This document shows, piece after piece, positions 19,387 through 29,251 of a stretch of 62,666 nucleotides of DNA. The position numbers were made by a program, and so were the translations under genes. The DNA lies in contig QPMI01000329.1 of NCBI GenBank assembly GCA_004431415.1, positions 1-62,666 on the forward strand, read 5' to 3'. The notes below the pieces were generated by a model that was not told where the DNA came from, made no database searches, and saw only the letters and a list, made by a program, of their open reading frames with translations. Every line of letters starts with the position of its first letter. Within the stretch, counting starts at the first letter, position 1. Source of the stretch: Cyanophora paradoxa. Lineage: Eukaryota; Glaucocystophyceae; Cyanophorales; Cyanophoraceae.

Positions 19387-19399
19387 GCGTCATTTTTTG
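19387..19399 (-). promoter_or_regulatory. Shared upstream motif, copy 3
   Basis: GCGTCATTTTTTG, 27 bp upstream of the small frameshifted ORF. Its presence supports that ORF being a real gene. Confidence 0.4.
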
Positions 19400-19412
19400 C
19401 CCTTGAAGGGGT

Positions 19413-19535
19413 GGTTGCGCGACCAAAAAAATGGTTGCGGGGTGGTTGCGCGACCTGGTTGCGGTGGTTGCGCGACCTGGTTGCGATGGTTGCGCAACCA
19501 AAAAAAATGGTTGCGCGACCAAAACAAATGGTTGC
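19413..19535. repeat. Subterminal palindromic array, right copy
   Basis: GGTTGCGCGACC, GGTTGCGCAACC and TGGTTGCGG words with A7-A8 tracts, directly abutting the right terminal repeat. It is the inverted counterpart of 9231-9352, but that copy lies about 700 bp inside its own terminal repeat, so the two ends are not symmetric. Confidence 0.85.
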
Positions 19536-19844
19536 GGGGGAAACGATGTAAAATTTCGGGGGCATGGCGGCGAATTTCATGTTTTTGTCGATGCAATGAA
19601 TAAAAGCGTATTGCGCGTATAGTCTTACTGAGTCTTACTGAGATTTTCGGGTGAGTATCGGGATTATCGGGATTATCGAGATTAAATAGATCGTGGGTTA
19701 ATCTATCGATACATTACGATAAATTTCGATTTTATCGATTCTATTACTGAGTCTTACTGAGATTTTCGGAAGAATCGGTTTATTATCGGGATTATCGGGG
19801 GAATTTGGGTTTTATTTTTTGGGGGCATGGCGCCACGCTGAGCT
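19536..19844 (-). repeat. Right terminal inverted repeat, 309 bp
   Basis: Exact reverse complement of 8230-8538 as far as I can read, ending CGCCACGCTGAGCT. Identity over the full length implies recent insertion or concerted maintenance of the ends. Confidence 0.95.
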
Positions 19845-19850
19845 TGGGGA
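19845..19850. repeat. Right target-site duplication of the PLV (TGGGGA)
   Basis: Second copy of the 6-bp duplication. The satellite then resumes in phase (CCCCTGTGAAATTTC). Confidence 0.93.
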
Positions 19851-20091
19851 CCCCTGTGAAATTTCGGGGGGCAATCGGGGAAGCCCCGCACCCAACCTTG
19901 AAACTAGAAAACTAACACCCCTCCCTATCATGCAAACCTGCCAGAGTGCTCTGGCGGATCCCAGCACTCCCTGCCTGCTGTTTCATGTGGGTGGGGACCC
20001 CTGTGAGATTTCGGGGGGCGATGGGGGCAGCCCCGAACCCAACCTCAAAACTAGAAAACTCACACCCCTCCCTATCATGCAAACCTGCCAG
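19851..20091 (+). repeat. 147-bp satellite, forward orientation
   Basis: Remainder of the monomer split by the PLV plus about one and a half further monomers. The array stops abruptly inside GCCAGAG, at the start of a retrotransposon LTR. Confidence 0.9.
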
Positions 20092-20226
20092 TGTTAGCCC
20101 CCCCCCCCTATGACTCTTGTCCCTTGGGTCTTGCCCCTTCAGAGAGTGTCTTGTCTTTTCGTCTTGTTTTTGTCAAAAAGAACTATTTCAACTCTTCAAA
20201 TTACCACTGTAAGCTCTTCGCTTACA
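20092..20226 (+). repeat. Probable 5' LTR of a gypsy-like element, 135 bp
   Basis: It begins TGTTAGCCCCC and ends GCTTACA (TG...CA). Two bases later comes TGGTAGCATCGG, which resembles an initiator-tRNA primer-binding site. The first 71 bp recur at 57460-57530, directly after an integrase stop and a purine tract (GCGGAGAGGGGG), the position of a 3' LTR. No other full copy exists in the window, so the exact ends are inferred. Confidence 0.65.
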
Positions 20227-20385
20227 AGTGGTAGCATCGGATCTCACGATCCTTTGCTTGATTCTCCAAAAATTTCACATTACAACCTCAGGCAAACCCT
20301 TGTGCGATTACAGCGCATTAATTTGGACACCGTGGAACAAGATATAGAAGTAGAAGTTGAAGACGATCAGGAAGACGAAGACGAA

Positions 20386-23382
20386 ATGGCTGCTGAAAAA
20401 TCAAAGTTTTTGCTGTCGCTGCGATCAATTCCTGCTGAGGAACGCTTTTCTGGAAGTGGAACTTCTTATGATTACAGTGATTTTCTTATGAAAGTAAAAA
20501 TGGACTTCGAATTCATGAATCTCCAGTTCACAGAGCGGGAAAAAGTGCAGATAATCACATACCACACTTCTGGAATGGCCAATAAACACGTTATGCAAAA
20601 GTTATCGGGTGCTCCCGTTGTCGTGCCCAACGGGTTTTCTGCTGAACTTTTAGAGGAGCTACGAGTGAAATTTGACCTATCGGAACATGAGTATAAGCGT
20701 CGGCTGGACGCACTCAGCCCAAAGCTTCCAAATTCGAACGAAATTTGTCTTAAAACATTTTTGAATGAGGCTATTCCATTGGTTGAGAAGGCTTTCCCAA
20801 ATGCGTCTGATAAGGCTAAGGTAACAGAATTGGCAGCACGCTTATCCAAAATTCCCGGCTTTGAAGAAAAAATTCAAATGCTTATTGTTACTGGCGGAAT
20901 TCAAACGCTTTCGGATTTCGCTAAGGCCCGTGAGAAATTGGATCACGTTGCTGAGATTGAAGACAAAGCAACGAAGCTCAAGGCTCCAGTACCTGAAATT
21001 GGTGTGGCAAAAAGTAGTTCTACTTCTTCGACATCATCTGCGATTGCCACCTCTGGAACTGCTAATGTTGGTATTAAAATTGATGGATTGCAAAATTCTG
21101 GAAATATGGACAAGAAATGTCCTGTTTGCAACATTCCCTATGCCCTTGGCCCGCATCCGTATCCAAATGTTTGCAGAGCCCGCCAAGAGGGCTATGGTAG
21201 CGGGAGTGTGCCGCAACGGACGCCCCCTTCTGGATTTCGTGGTGGGATGCAACAGCTCCCTGGAAATTATCGACCCCCTATTCAGTACCAAGGTGCTCCC
21301 CGACGTGTGAATGTTGTGGAGTCTGAAGCAGATAATGTACCTGATCTGAACAATTCAACTACTGATGTGTACACCAAACACACAAAGCGGATTTATGTGG
21401 CCCAGGAAATGCTAAGATTAAAGCCAGAAATAGAAATAAAGGCAGGGACTGTGCCGCTGGTGGTTCAAGGGGTACCAACACGTGCACTGTTGGATACTGG
21501 AGCCGATGTGTCGTTAACTAGCACTAAACTGATTAAAAGGGCGCAAATGCCGCCTAATATCAGGAAACCTTCAGTGCCTTTGAAGGGTTTCACTCAGAAC
21601 ATTGTTCAGCCATTAGGTCAAGCAAATGTCACAGTAGAACTTGGCTCTTTGAAAACCAGTGAACCAGTGATTGTAATGGATAAGTTATCTCATGAAGTTA
21701 TCCTTGGTCGTGATTATATGATTAAGAATAACGTGGATATTTCGCATTCAAAAGGTGTAGTCTATTCAGACAACAAACCAGATTTATTTGTTCCGATTGC
21801 ATTGGAAAAGAACAAACACAAGCTTATGGTTGCAAAAACAGTTGACATTCCAGCACAAAGTGGTGTTCGAGTGACTCTTCAAGGAAATGTTGACAACAAA
21901 GAAGGGCTTCTTCATTTTGAGCAAACTGAAGTTCTCCCAGGGATCTTTGCAATTTCTGGACTCCAGTCAATGGAGAACAATACCACTTGGGCAGTAATGT
22001 ATAATACAAATGATGAGTTGTTTCGACTGGAATGTGGGAAAGAAATTGGAGAGTGGCATGATTTGGACAGTTATAATATTGAACAGGTAGAAATTTGCAA
22101 TGTAAATTTGCATCAGCATTCAAATCCAGTCAAATCTACAATTGACGAATCGTTTAATAAATCTTTCTTTGATCAGATCAAGAGGGAAATTGACTATGGC
22201 GAAACTGATGCATCACCTGAACAACTTGCCTGCATGGAAGAAATGCTTCGTAATAATTGTGATTTATTTGTTGAAAAATTCAAGTTTGACCCAGCGCACT
22301 GCTTGCCTGGTGAACACAGCATTGAAACTGGTAATGCAGCTCCAATAAATGCTCGACCTATGCAGCATTCACCAAAGGACCGTGAGCTGTTCAAGAAAAC
22401 TATTGACGACTTGCTTCAGCGAAACATTGCAGAACCAAGCGAGTCTCCATGGGCAGCTCCCGCATTCTTTGTTAGCAAACATGGAACTGATGAAAAGAGG
22501 CTTGTTACAGACTATAGACGGCTCAATGCTGTCACTAAGCGGGATGTTTATCCACTGCCTAAAATACAGGATATGCTGGATGCGCTGCAAGGCAATGAAT
22601 ATTTTTCTAACATGGACTTTGCTTCCGGTTTCTGGCAAGTTAAAATGAGGACTGAGGACAAAGAAAAGACGGCCTTCAAAACTCCATTTGGCCTTTTTCA
22701 AATGAATGTTATGGCAATGGGGTTGACAAATGCCCCACCTACATTCCAACGTATTATGGAGCAAATGTTCAATGATTACTTGTGGATTTCTGTCCTGATT
22801 TTTGTAGATGATCTAATCACTTTTTCGAAGTCATTTGATGATCATTGCAGGGACCTGCAGCTAGTGTTCAACAGGCTCCGCAAAAACAATGCGAAATTGA
22901 AGCCTTCAAAGTGTCATTTCTTCAAGAAACAACTGAAATTTCTTGGACACATAGTTTGCAAGGAGGGAAGGAGACCAGATCCAGAGAAACTAAAGGCCAT
23001 CAAGGAGTTTCCAGTTCCAACAAATGCAACTGCTCTTCGTTCCTTCCTTGGCACTTGCAATTATTACCGGGACAATGTACAAGACTTTTCTAAAACAACA
23101 TCGATTTTGTATGACCTAACTCAAAAGGACGTCATATGGAGGTGGACTCTCGACCATCAATCAGCATTTAATAAAATTAAAGATGATTTGCTTCAGGAAA
23201 CCATGCTTCACTATCCCGACTTCAACAAACCATTTGTTATCGAAACTGATGCAAGTGATAAGGGCATTGGTGGAATTCTCTCGCAAGAACAACATGGAGT
23301 GCTAAAGCCCGTTTATTTTTACAGTAGGAAATGGATTCGCCAGAGCACTCTGGCAGGTTTGCATGAAAGGGAGGGGTGTTAG
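20386..23382 (+). CDS. Ty3/gypsy-like Gag-PR-RT polyprotein, 3'-truncated
   Basis: One open frame holds a Gag-like region with a CPVC...H...C cluster near 21119-21175 (not a standard CCHC knuckle), an aspartic protease (ALLDTGADVSLTS, about 21487), and reverse transcriptase (RLVTDYRRLN; FVDDLITFS as the catalytic box near 22800). RNase H begins (FVIETDASDKGIGG) but is cut at about 23335 by satellite, which supplies the stop. Integrase is missing. The frame is open upstream of the chosen ATG, back into the LTR (acidic stretch EVEVEDDQEDEDE), so the start is uncertain. The matching integrase may be the piece at 56.2-57.4 kb, which shares the LTR. Confidence 0.85.
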   Translation: MAAEKSKFLLSLRSIPAEERFSGSGTSYDYSDFLMKVKMDFEFMNLQFTEREKVQIITYHTSGMANKHVMQKLSGAPVVVPNGFSAELLEELRVKFDLSEHEYKRRLDALSPKLPNSNEICLKTFLNEAIPLVEKAFPNASDKAKVTELAARLSKIPGFEEKIQMLIVTGGIQTLSDFAKAREKLDHVAEIEDKATKLKAPVPEIGVAKSSSTSSTSSAIATSGTANVGIKIDGLQNSGNMDKKCPVCNIPYALGPHPYPNVCRARQEGYGSGSVPQRTPPSGFRGGMQQLPGNYRPPIQYQGAPRRVNVVESEADNVPDLNNSTTDVYTKHTKRIYVAQEMLRLKPEIEIKAGTVPLVVQGVPTRALLDTGADVSLTSTKLIKRAQMPPNIRKPSVPLKGFTQNIVQPLGQANVTVELGSLKTSEPVIVMDKLSHEVILGRDYMIKNNVDISHSKGVVYSDNKPDLFVPIALEKNKHKLMVAKTVDIPAQSGVRVTLQGNVDNKEGLLHFEQTEVLPGIFAISGLQSMENNTTWAVMYNTNDELFRLECGKEIGEWHDLDSYNIEQVEICNVNLHQHSNPVKSTIDESFNKSFFDQIKREIDYGETDASPEQLACMEEMLRNNCDLFVEKFKFDPAHCLPGEHSIETGNAAPINARPMQHSPKDRELFKKTIDDLLQRNIAEPSESPWAAPAFFVSKHGTDEKRLVTDYRRLNAVTKRDVYPLPKIQDMLDALQGNEYFSNMDFASGFWQVKMRTEDKEKTAFKTPFGLFQMNVMAMGLTNAPPTFQRIMEQMFNDYLWISVLIFVDDLITFSKSFDDHCRDLQLVFNRLRKNNAKLKPSKCHFFKKQLKFLGHIVCKEGRRPDPEKLKAIKEFPVPTNATALRSFLGTCNYYRDNVQDFSKTTSILYDLTQKDVIWRWTLDHQSAFNKIKDDLLQETMLHYPDFNKPFVIETDASDKGIGGILSQEQHGVLKPVYFYSRKWIRQSTLAGLHEREGC

Positions 23383-26300
23383 TTATCTAGTTGCGGCGTT
23401 GGGTTCAGGGCTGCCCCCATCGCCCCCCGAAATTTCACAGGGGTCCCCACCCACACGAAACAGCAGGCAGGGAGCGCTGGGAAATCTCACAGGGGTCCCC
23501 ACCCACACGAAACAGCAGGAAGGGAGCGCTGGGATTCGCCAGAGCACTCTGGCAGGTTTGCATGATAGGGAGGGGTGTTAGTTGTCTAGTTTTGAGGTTG
23601 GGTTCGGGGCTGCCCCCCTCGCCCCCCGAAATATCAGAGGGGTCCCCACCCACACGAAACAGCAGGCAGGGAGCGCTGGGATTCACCAGAGCACTCTGGC
23701 AGGTTTGCATGATAAGGAGGGGTGTTAGTTTTCTAGTTTCGAGGTTGGGTTCGGGGCTGCCCCCATCGCCCCCCAAAATCTCACAGTGCTCCCCACCCAC
23801 AGGAAACAGCAGGCAGGGAGCGCTGGGATTCGCCAGAGCACTCTGGCAGGTTTGCATGATAGGGAGGGGTGTTAGTTTTCTAGTTTCGAGGTTGGGTTTG
23901 GGGCTGCCCCGATCGCCTGCTGTTTCGTGTGGGTGGGGACCCCTGTGAAATTTCGGGGGGCGGTCGGGGCCACCCCGAACCCAACCCCGAAACTAGAAAA
24001 CTAACACCCCTCCCTATCATGCAAACCTGCCAGAGTGCTCTGGCGGATCCCAGCGCTCCCTTCCTGCTGTTTCGTGTGGGTGGGGACCCCTGTGAGATTT
24101 CGGGGGGCAATCGGGGCAGCCCCGCACCCAACCTTGAAACTAGAAAACTAACACCCCTCCCTATCATGCAAACCTGCCAGAGTGCTCTGGCGAATCCCAG
24201 CGCTCCGTTCCTGCTGTTTCGTGTGGGTGGGGACCTCACCCACAGGAAACAGCAGGCAGGGAGTGCTGGGATTCGCCAGAGCACTCTGGCAGGTTTGCAT
24301 GATAGGGAGGGGTGTTAGGTTTCTAGTTTCGAGGTTGGGTTCGGGGCTGCCCCAATCGCCCCCCGAAATCTCACAGGGGTCCCCACCCACAGGAAACAGC
24401 AGGAAGGGAGTGCTGGGATTCGCCAGAGCACTCTGGCAGGTCTGCATGATAGGGAGGGGTGTAAGGTTTCTAGTTTCGAGGTTGGGTTCGGGGCTGCCCC
24501 CATTGCCCCCCCAAATCTCACAGGGGTCCCCACCCACATGAAACAGCAGGCAGGGAGCGCTGGGATTCGCCAGAGCACTCTGGCAGGTTTGCATGATAGG
24601 GAGGGGTGTTAGGTTTCTAGTTTCGAGGTGGGGTTCGGGGCTGCCCCAATCGCCCCCCGAAATCTCACAGGGGTCCCCACCCACAGGAAACAGCAGGAAG
24701 GGAGCGCTGGGATTCGCCAGAGCACTCTGGCAGGTCTGCATGATAGGGAGGGGTGTTAGTTTTCTAGTTTCGAGGTTGGGTTCGGGGCTGCCCCCATTGC
24801 CCCCCGAAATCACACAGGGGTCCCCACCCACAAGAAACAGCAGGCAGGGAGTGTTGGGATTCGCCAGAGCACTCTGGCAGGTTTGCATGATAGGGAGGGG
24901 TGTAAGTTTTCTAGTTTCGAGGTTGGGTTTGGGGCTGCCCCCATTGCCCCCCAAAATCTGACAGGGGTCCCCACCCACACGAAACAGCAGGAAGGGAGCG
25001 CTGGGATTCGCCAGAGCACTCTGGCAGGTTTGCATGATAGGAAAGGGTGTTGGTTTTCCAGTTTCGAGGTTGGGTGCAGGGCTGCCACCATTGCCCCCCA
25101 AAATCTGACAGGGGTCCCCACCCACAGGAAACAGCAGGCAGGGAGCGCTGGGATTCGCCAGAGCACTCTGGCAAATTTGCATGATAGGGAGGGGTGTTAG
25201 GTTTCTAGTTTCGAGGTTGGGTTCGGGGCTGCCCCAATCGCCCCCCAAAATCTCACAGGGGTCCCCACCCACAGGAAACAGCAGGCAGGGAGCGCTGGGA
25301 TTCGCCAGAGCACTCTGGCAGGTCTGCATGATAGGGAGGGGTGTTAGGTTTCTAGTTTCGAGGTTGGGTTCGTGGCTGCCCCAATCGCCCCCGAAATCTC
25401 ACAGGGGTCCCCACCCACAGGAAACAGCAGGAAGGGAGCCCTGGGATTCGCCAGAGCACTCTGGCAGGTTTGCATGATAGGGAGGGGTGTTAGTTTTCTA
25501 GTTTCGAGGTTGGGTTCGGGGCTGCCCCCATTGCCCCCCCAAATCTCACAGGGGTCCCCACCCACATGAAACAGCAGGCAGGGAGCGCTGGGATTCGCCA
25601 GAGCACTCTGGCAGGTCTGCATGATAGGGAGGGGTGTTAGGTTTCTAGTTTCGAGGTTGGGTTCGGGGCTGCCCCCATTGCCCCCCCAAATCTCACAGGG
25701 GTCCCCACCCACAGGAAACAGCAGGAAGGGAGTGCTGGGATTCGCCAGAGCACTCTGGCAGGTCTGCATGATAGGGAGGGGTGTAAGTTTCTAGTTTCGA
25801 GGTTGGGTTCGGGGCTGCCCCCATTGCCCCCCAAATCTCACAGGGGTCCCCACCCACATGAAACAGCAGGCAGGGAGCGCTGGGATTCGCCAGAGCACTC
25901 TGGCAGGTTTGCATGATAGGGAGGGGTGTTAGTTTCTAGTTTCGAGGTGGGTTCGGGGCTGCCCCAATCGCCCCCGAAATCTCACAGGGGTCCCCACCCA
26001 CAGAAACAGCAGGAAGGGAGCGCTGGGATTCGCCAGAGCACTCTGGCAGGTCTGCATGATAGGGAGGGGTGTTAGTTTTCTAGTTTCGAGGTTGGGTTCG
26101 GGGCTGCCCCATTGCCCCCGAAATCCACAGGGGTCCCCACCCACAGAAACAGCAGGCAGGGAGTGTGGGATTCGCCAGAGCACTCTGGCAGGTTTGCATG
26201 ATAGGGAGGGGTGTAGTTTTCTAGTTTCGAGGTTGGGTTGGGGCTGCCCCATTGCCCCCCAAATCTACAGGGGTCCCCACCCACACGAAACAGCAGGAGG

Positions 26301-27411
26301 GAGCGCTGGGATTCGCCAGAGCACTCTGGCAGGTTTGCATGATAGGAAGGGTGTTGTTTTCAGTTTCGAGGTTGGGTGCGGGCTGCCCCATTGCCCCCCA
26401 AAATCTGACAGGGGTCCCCACCCACAGGAAACAGCAGGCAGGGAGCGCTGGGATTCGCCAGAGCACTCTGGCAAATTTGCATGATAGGGAGGGGTGTTAG
26501 TTTCTAGTTTCGAGGTTGGGTTCGGGGCTGCCCCAATCGCCCCCCAAAATCTCACAGGGGTCCCCACCCACAGGAAACAGCAGGCAGGGAGCGCTGGGAT
26601 TCGCCAGAGCACTCTGGCAGGTTTGCATGATAGGGAGGGGTGTTAGTTTCTAGTTTCGAGGTTGGGTTCGGGGCTGCCCCAATCGCCCCCGAAATCTCAC
26701 AGGGGTCCCCACCCACAGGAAACAGCAGGAAGGGAGCCCTGGGATTCGCCAGAGCACTCTGGCAGGTTTGCATGATAGGGAGGGGTTTTAGTTTTCTAGT
26801 TTCGAGGTTGGGTTCGGGGCTGCCCCCATTGCCCCCCCAAATCTCACAGGGGTCCCCACCCACATGAAACAGCAGGCAGGGAACGCTGGGATTCGCCAGA
26901 GCACTCTGGCAGGTCTGCATGATAGGGAGGGGTGTTAGTTTTCTAGTTTCGAGGTTGGATCCAGGGCTGCCCCCATTGCCCCCCAAAATCTGACAGGGGT
27001 CCCCACCCACACGAAACAGCAGGCAGGGAGCGCTGGGATTCGCCAGAGCACTCTGGCAGGTTTGCATGATAGGAAAGGGGGTTGGTTTTCCAGTTTCGAG
27101 GTTGGGTGCGGGGCTGCCCCCGTTGCCCCCCAAAATCTCACAGGGGTCCCCACCCACACGAAACAGCAGGCAGGGAGTGCTGGGATTTGCCAGAGCACTC
27201 TGGCAAATTTGCATGATAGGGAGGGGTGTGAGTTTTCTAGTTTCAAGGTGGGGTTCGGGGCTGCCCCAATCGCCCCCCGAAATCTCACAGGGGTCCCCAC
27301 CCACACGAAACAGCAGGCGGGTAGCGCTGGGATTCGCCAGAGCACTCTGGCAGGTTTGCATGATAGGAAAGGGTGTTGGTTTTCCAGTTTCGAGGTTGGG
27401 TGCGGGGCTGG
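23335..27411. repeat. 147-bp satellite array with two orientation switches
   Basis: Reverse orientation at 23335-23916, forward at 23917-24234, reverse again at 24235-27411. The switches fall inside monomers. The long reverse block contains variants with GGAAACAGCAGG and CCATTGCCCCCCAAA, typical of this region and of 29.3-31.9 kb. ORFs here are satellite translations. Confidence 0.92.
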
Positions 27412-27493
27412 GCGATAAAGCCATTCTAAACGTCATTTAAACTGCGATTACCAAACGCAGTCTTATTTTTCTCTTGTTTTTAGTAGTGAAAAC
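27412..27493. promoter_or_regulatory. Unique leader before the second viral ATPase
   Basis: 82 bp of non-satellite, AT-rich sequence ending GTAGTGAAAAC just before the ATG. Probably the remaining upstream region of a viral gene. Confidence 0.35.
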
Positions 27494-27980
27494 ATGACTG
27501 AACTAGAAGAGTTCAATGCTGGCGAGATGATTTCGAACAGCTTCAGAGCCATTTTTATAGGACGCTCAAACACTGGTAAATCTGAAGCTTGTCTATACTG
27601 GATTAAGCAGCTCCACGATGCAAAAAAAATCGATGCTGTTGTTGTGTTTACCGGGACGAAATTCAATAATTTCTGGGCACCTGTAACTCCCATGGTAATT
27701 GATGGATGGGATGCAGCTTTTGTATCGCAGTTGCTAGATGCAAGGCAGCAAAAGATTGCAGCTGGGGGAAAGGTTAACGAACTTTTAATTGTCCTGGATG
27801 ATTTAATCGACAATGAGCATATTGACCTCCATAAAAGTCCGCAGGTTGCATCCCTCTACACCAGAGGTCGCCATTCCCATATTAGCATAATTTGCATCAC
27901 TCAAAAGATGCGAAAGCTTTCAAGTACAATCCGAGTGAACACTGAATACACATGTATTCTGAATGCCAGTAATCGCTTGA
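27494..27980 (+). pseudogene. Second packaging ATPase (A32-like), 3'-truncated
   Basis: About 162 residues of a viral packaging ATPase. Walker A is GRSNTGKS, Walker B is IVLDDLID, followed by TRGRHSHISIICITQ and a conserved STIRVNTEY. The same order of motifs is seen in the PLV ATPase at 18340, but the sequences are clearly diverged, so this is another virus lineage and not a duplicate. The frame is open across the region matching the A8 frameshift of the first copy. At about 27980 it is cut by gypsy-derived sequence. No capsid gene adjoins it. Other fragments of similar character lie at 33.1-35.5 kb. Confidence 0.8.
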
Positions 27981-28085
27981 CCCTAAGGGTCGGGGCGGTT
28001 CGCAGCCCCGCCCGGCGGGAAAAGCCTAACCCAGCCTGTTGTTGCCCGCCAGGCTGGGGCGGCCAAGAAACCAGCCATTTTCGGC
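27981..28085 (+). repeat. GC-rich block shared by two gypsy fragments, copy 1
   Basis: About 105 bp starting CTAAGGGTCGGGGCGGTTCGC, with hairpin-prone GGGGC...GCCCC and GCCAGGCTGGGGCGGC words. A closely similar block occurs inverted at about 46515-46625, in the same relation to a protease region. It may be an internal part of the element or an insertion it carries. Confidence 0.65.
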
Positions 28086-29251
28086 GCAGCGAATGGACTG
28101 CGATCGTTGTTGCCTTTGATTACTCTCAATGAGTTCTTGAAGCGGCAGTCGTTGTCAGTCGCTCGCGCTTTCCCTTTCCCTTCCTTGGATGCTCCTCAAT
28201 CTTCTTCTCCTATTTCTTCTTCTGGTCCCGATGTTACCCTTCAAGAGAATGATCCCATTATCCATGAGGTTGCTTCAGTGGAAATTCGCCCAGACATTCG
28301 TCCTGGTTTTGGTCAAGCGCATTCGCGTGGAATTGAAAATGTTTTGGATGACTCGAAAAGTGCTAGTAGAGTAGTGGTAGTTAGTGGAAATCGTGGAAAA
28401 TTGGAACAGAAGTCCCTTTCGAATTTCTTTTCTGATGAGCTGCGATGGAAACGAGATGCCCCTGCTAAAAAGCATTTTATATCATCTGCAAACAATTCGA
28501 AGCCGGTTTCCCTGAAGTTGTCTTTTGATGATAATGGCCGAGCCTCAATTCAAATTTGTTCTCTGGACTCCCAGAGCCCTCCTGCTGAGCCTGCATTCGC
28601 AGGGCCGCGTCCCTTCATGACCTCAGCTCCGGGGAGGTCAACTCTGGACGTTGTCATTCAGGGCAAACATCACAAATTCCTTCTCGACAGCGGGGCAGAT
28701 GTCTCTTTCATTCTTTCTTCTACAATCTCTTCTCTTGGACTTCAAAATAAGGTGTTTAGAACTATTCACACTCCTTCTGTCAAGCTCCCGAATTCTGCAT
28801 TGGTGGCTGTTCCCGGTGAGGTTCATGTGGCTGCTACTATTGGGCCCCTCACCCGGAGTTTTCCTTTTCTTGTGGTTGATTTCCCAGGATACGCATTCGA
28901 TGGCATCTTAGGCCAAGATTTCTTTTCTGATAATGGAGTCACCTATTGCAATAAGGACGCTGACAACCGATTTGTGGTCTTCGCCAAGCACCCAGACAAG
29001 CCAGTTAAGTGTGGAATTCTCTCTTTCTTACCTGGCACCTCTACGCAGCCGAGTTCTCTGTCGCCGGAGACACCGGAATCTGACCCCTCGGACGACTCCA
29101 GCACTCGCAGAGTGTCCAAGGAGCATGGTCATATTCTGGAGGTTGCAAGGGAGGTTAAAATTGAACCTGGTGTGCAACGGAAGGTTGAACTGCAAGTCGG
29201 AGGCAACCGCTATTTGCCGGATTGTGAAGGTTTTCTTGTCAACTTCTACAA
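28086..29251 (+). pseudogene. Gypsy-like protease region, both ends truncated
   Basis: An open frame of about 380 residues with a retropepsin: FLLDSGADVSFILS (active-site DSGA, about 28680) and a second conserved block GILGQDFFSDNG (about 28900). A Ser/Pro-rich region precedes it and an acidic linker follows. No reverse transcriptase follows, because satellite begins at about 29252. The minus-strand fragment at 45.3-46.5 kb encodes a close homologue with the same FPFLVVDFPGYA segment, so the two belong to one family. The 5' end was inserted into, or recombined with, the viral ATPase. Confidence 0.78.

Larger units (their letters stand above)
8230..19844. mobile_element. Integrated polinton-like virus (PLV), 11.6 kb
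   Basis: The element is bounded by 309-bp terminal inverted repeats and a 6-bp TSD. It encodes a retroviral-type integrase, a polymerase-helicase fusion, a penton-like and a double-jelly-roll-like capsid protein, and an A32-type packaging ATPase. That gene set defines Polinton/PLV-type viruses. No protease gene is recognised, which is common in PLVs but not in classical Polintons. Leftward genes run from 8.6 to 17.0 kb and again at 19.1-19.4 kb; MCP and ATPase run rightward. Two apparent frameshifts (ATPase, small last ORF) are the only damage seen. Lineage assignment needs a capsid or ATPase tree. Confidence 0.92.

Noticed and set aside
19147-19603. ORFs over the right GGTTGCGC array (VAQPxxATxxRNH repeats)
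   Set aside because: Translations of short palindromic repeats in all frames.
20110-20385. Retrotransposon start at the first ATG (MTLVPWVLPL)
   Set aside because: That ATG lies in the LTR, and the same words appear in the 3' LTR copy at 57479, so a start downstream of the primer site is more likely.
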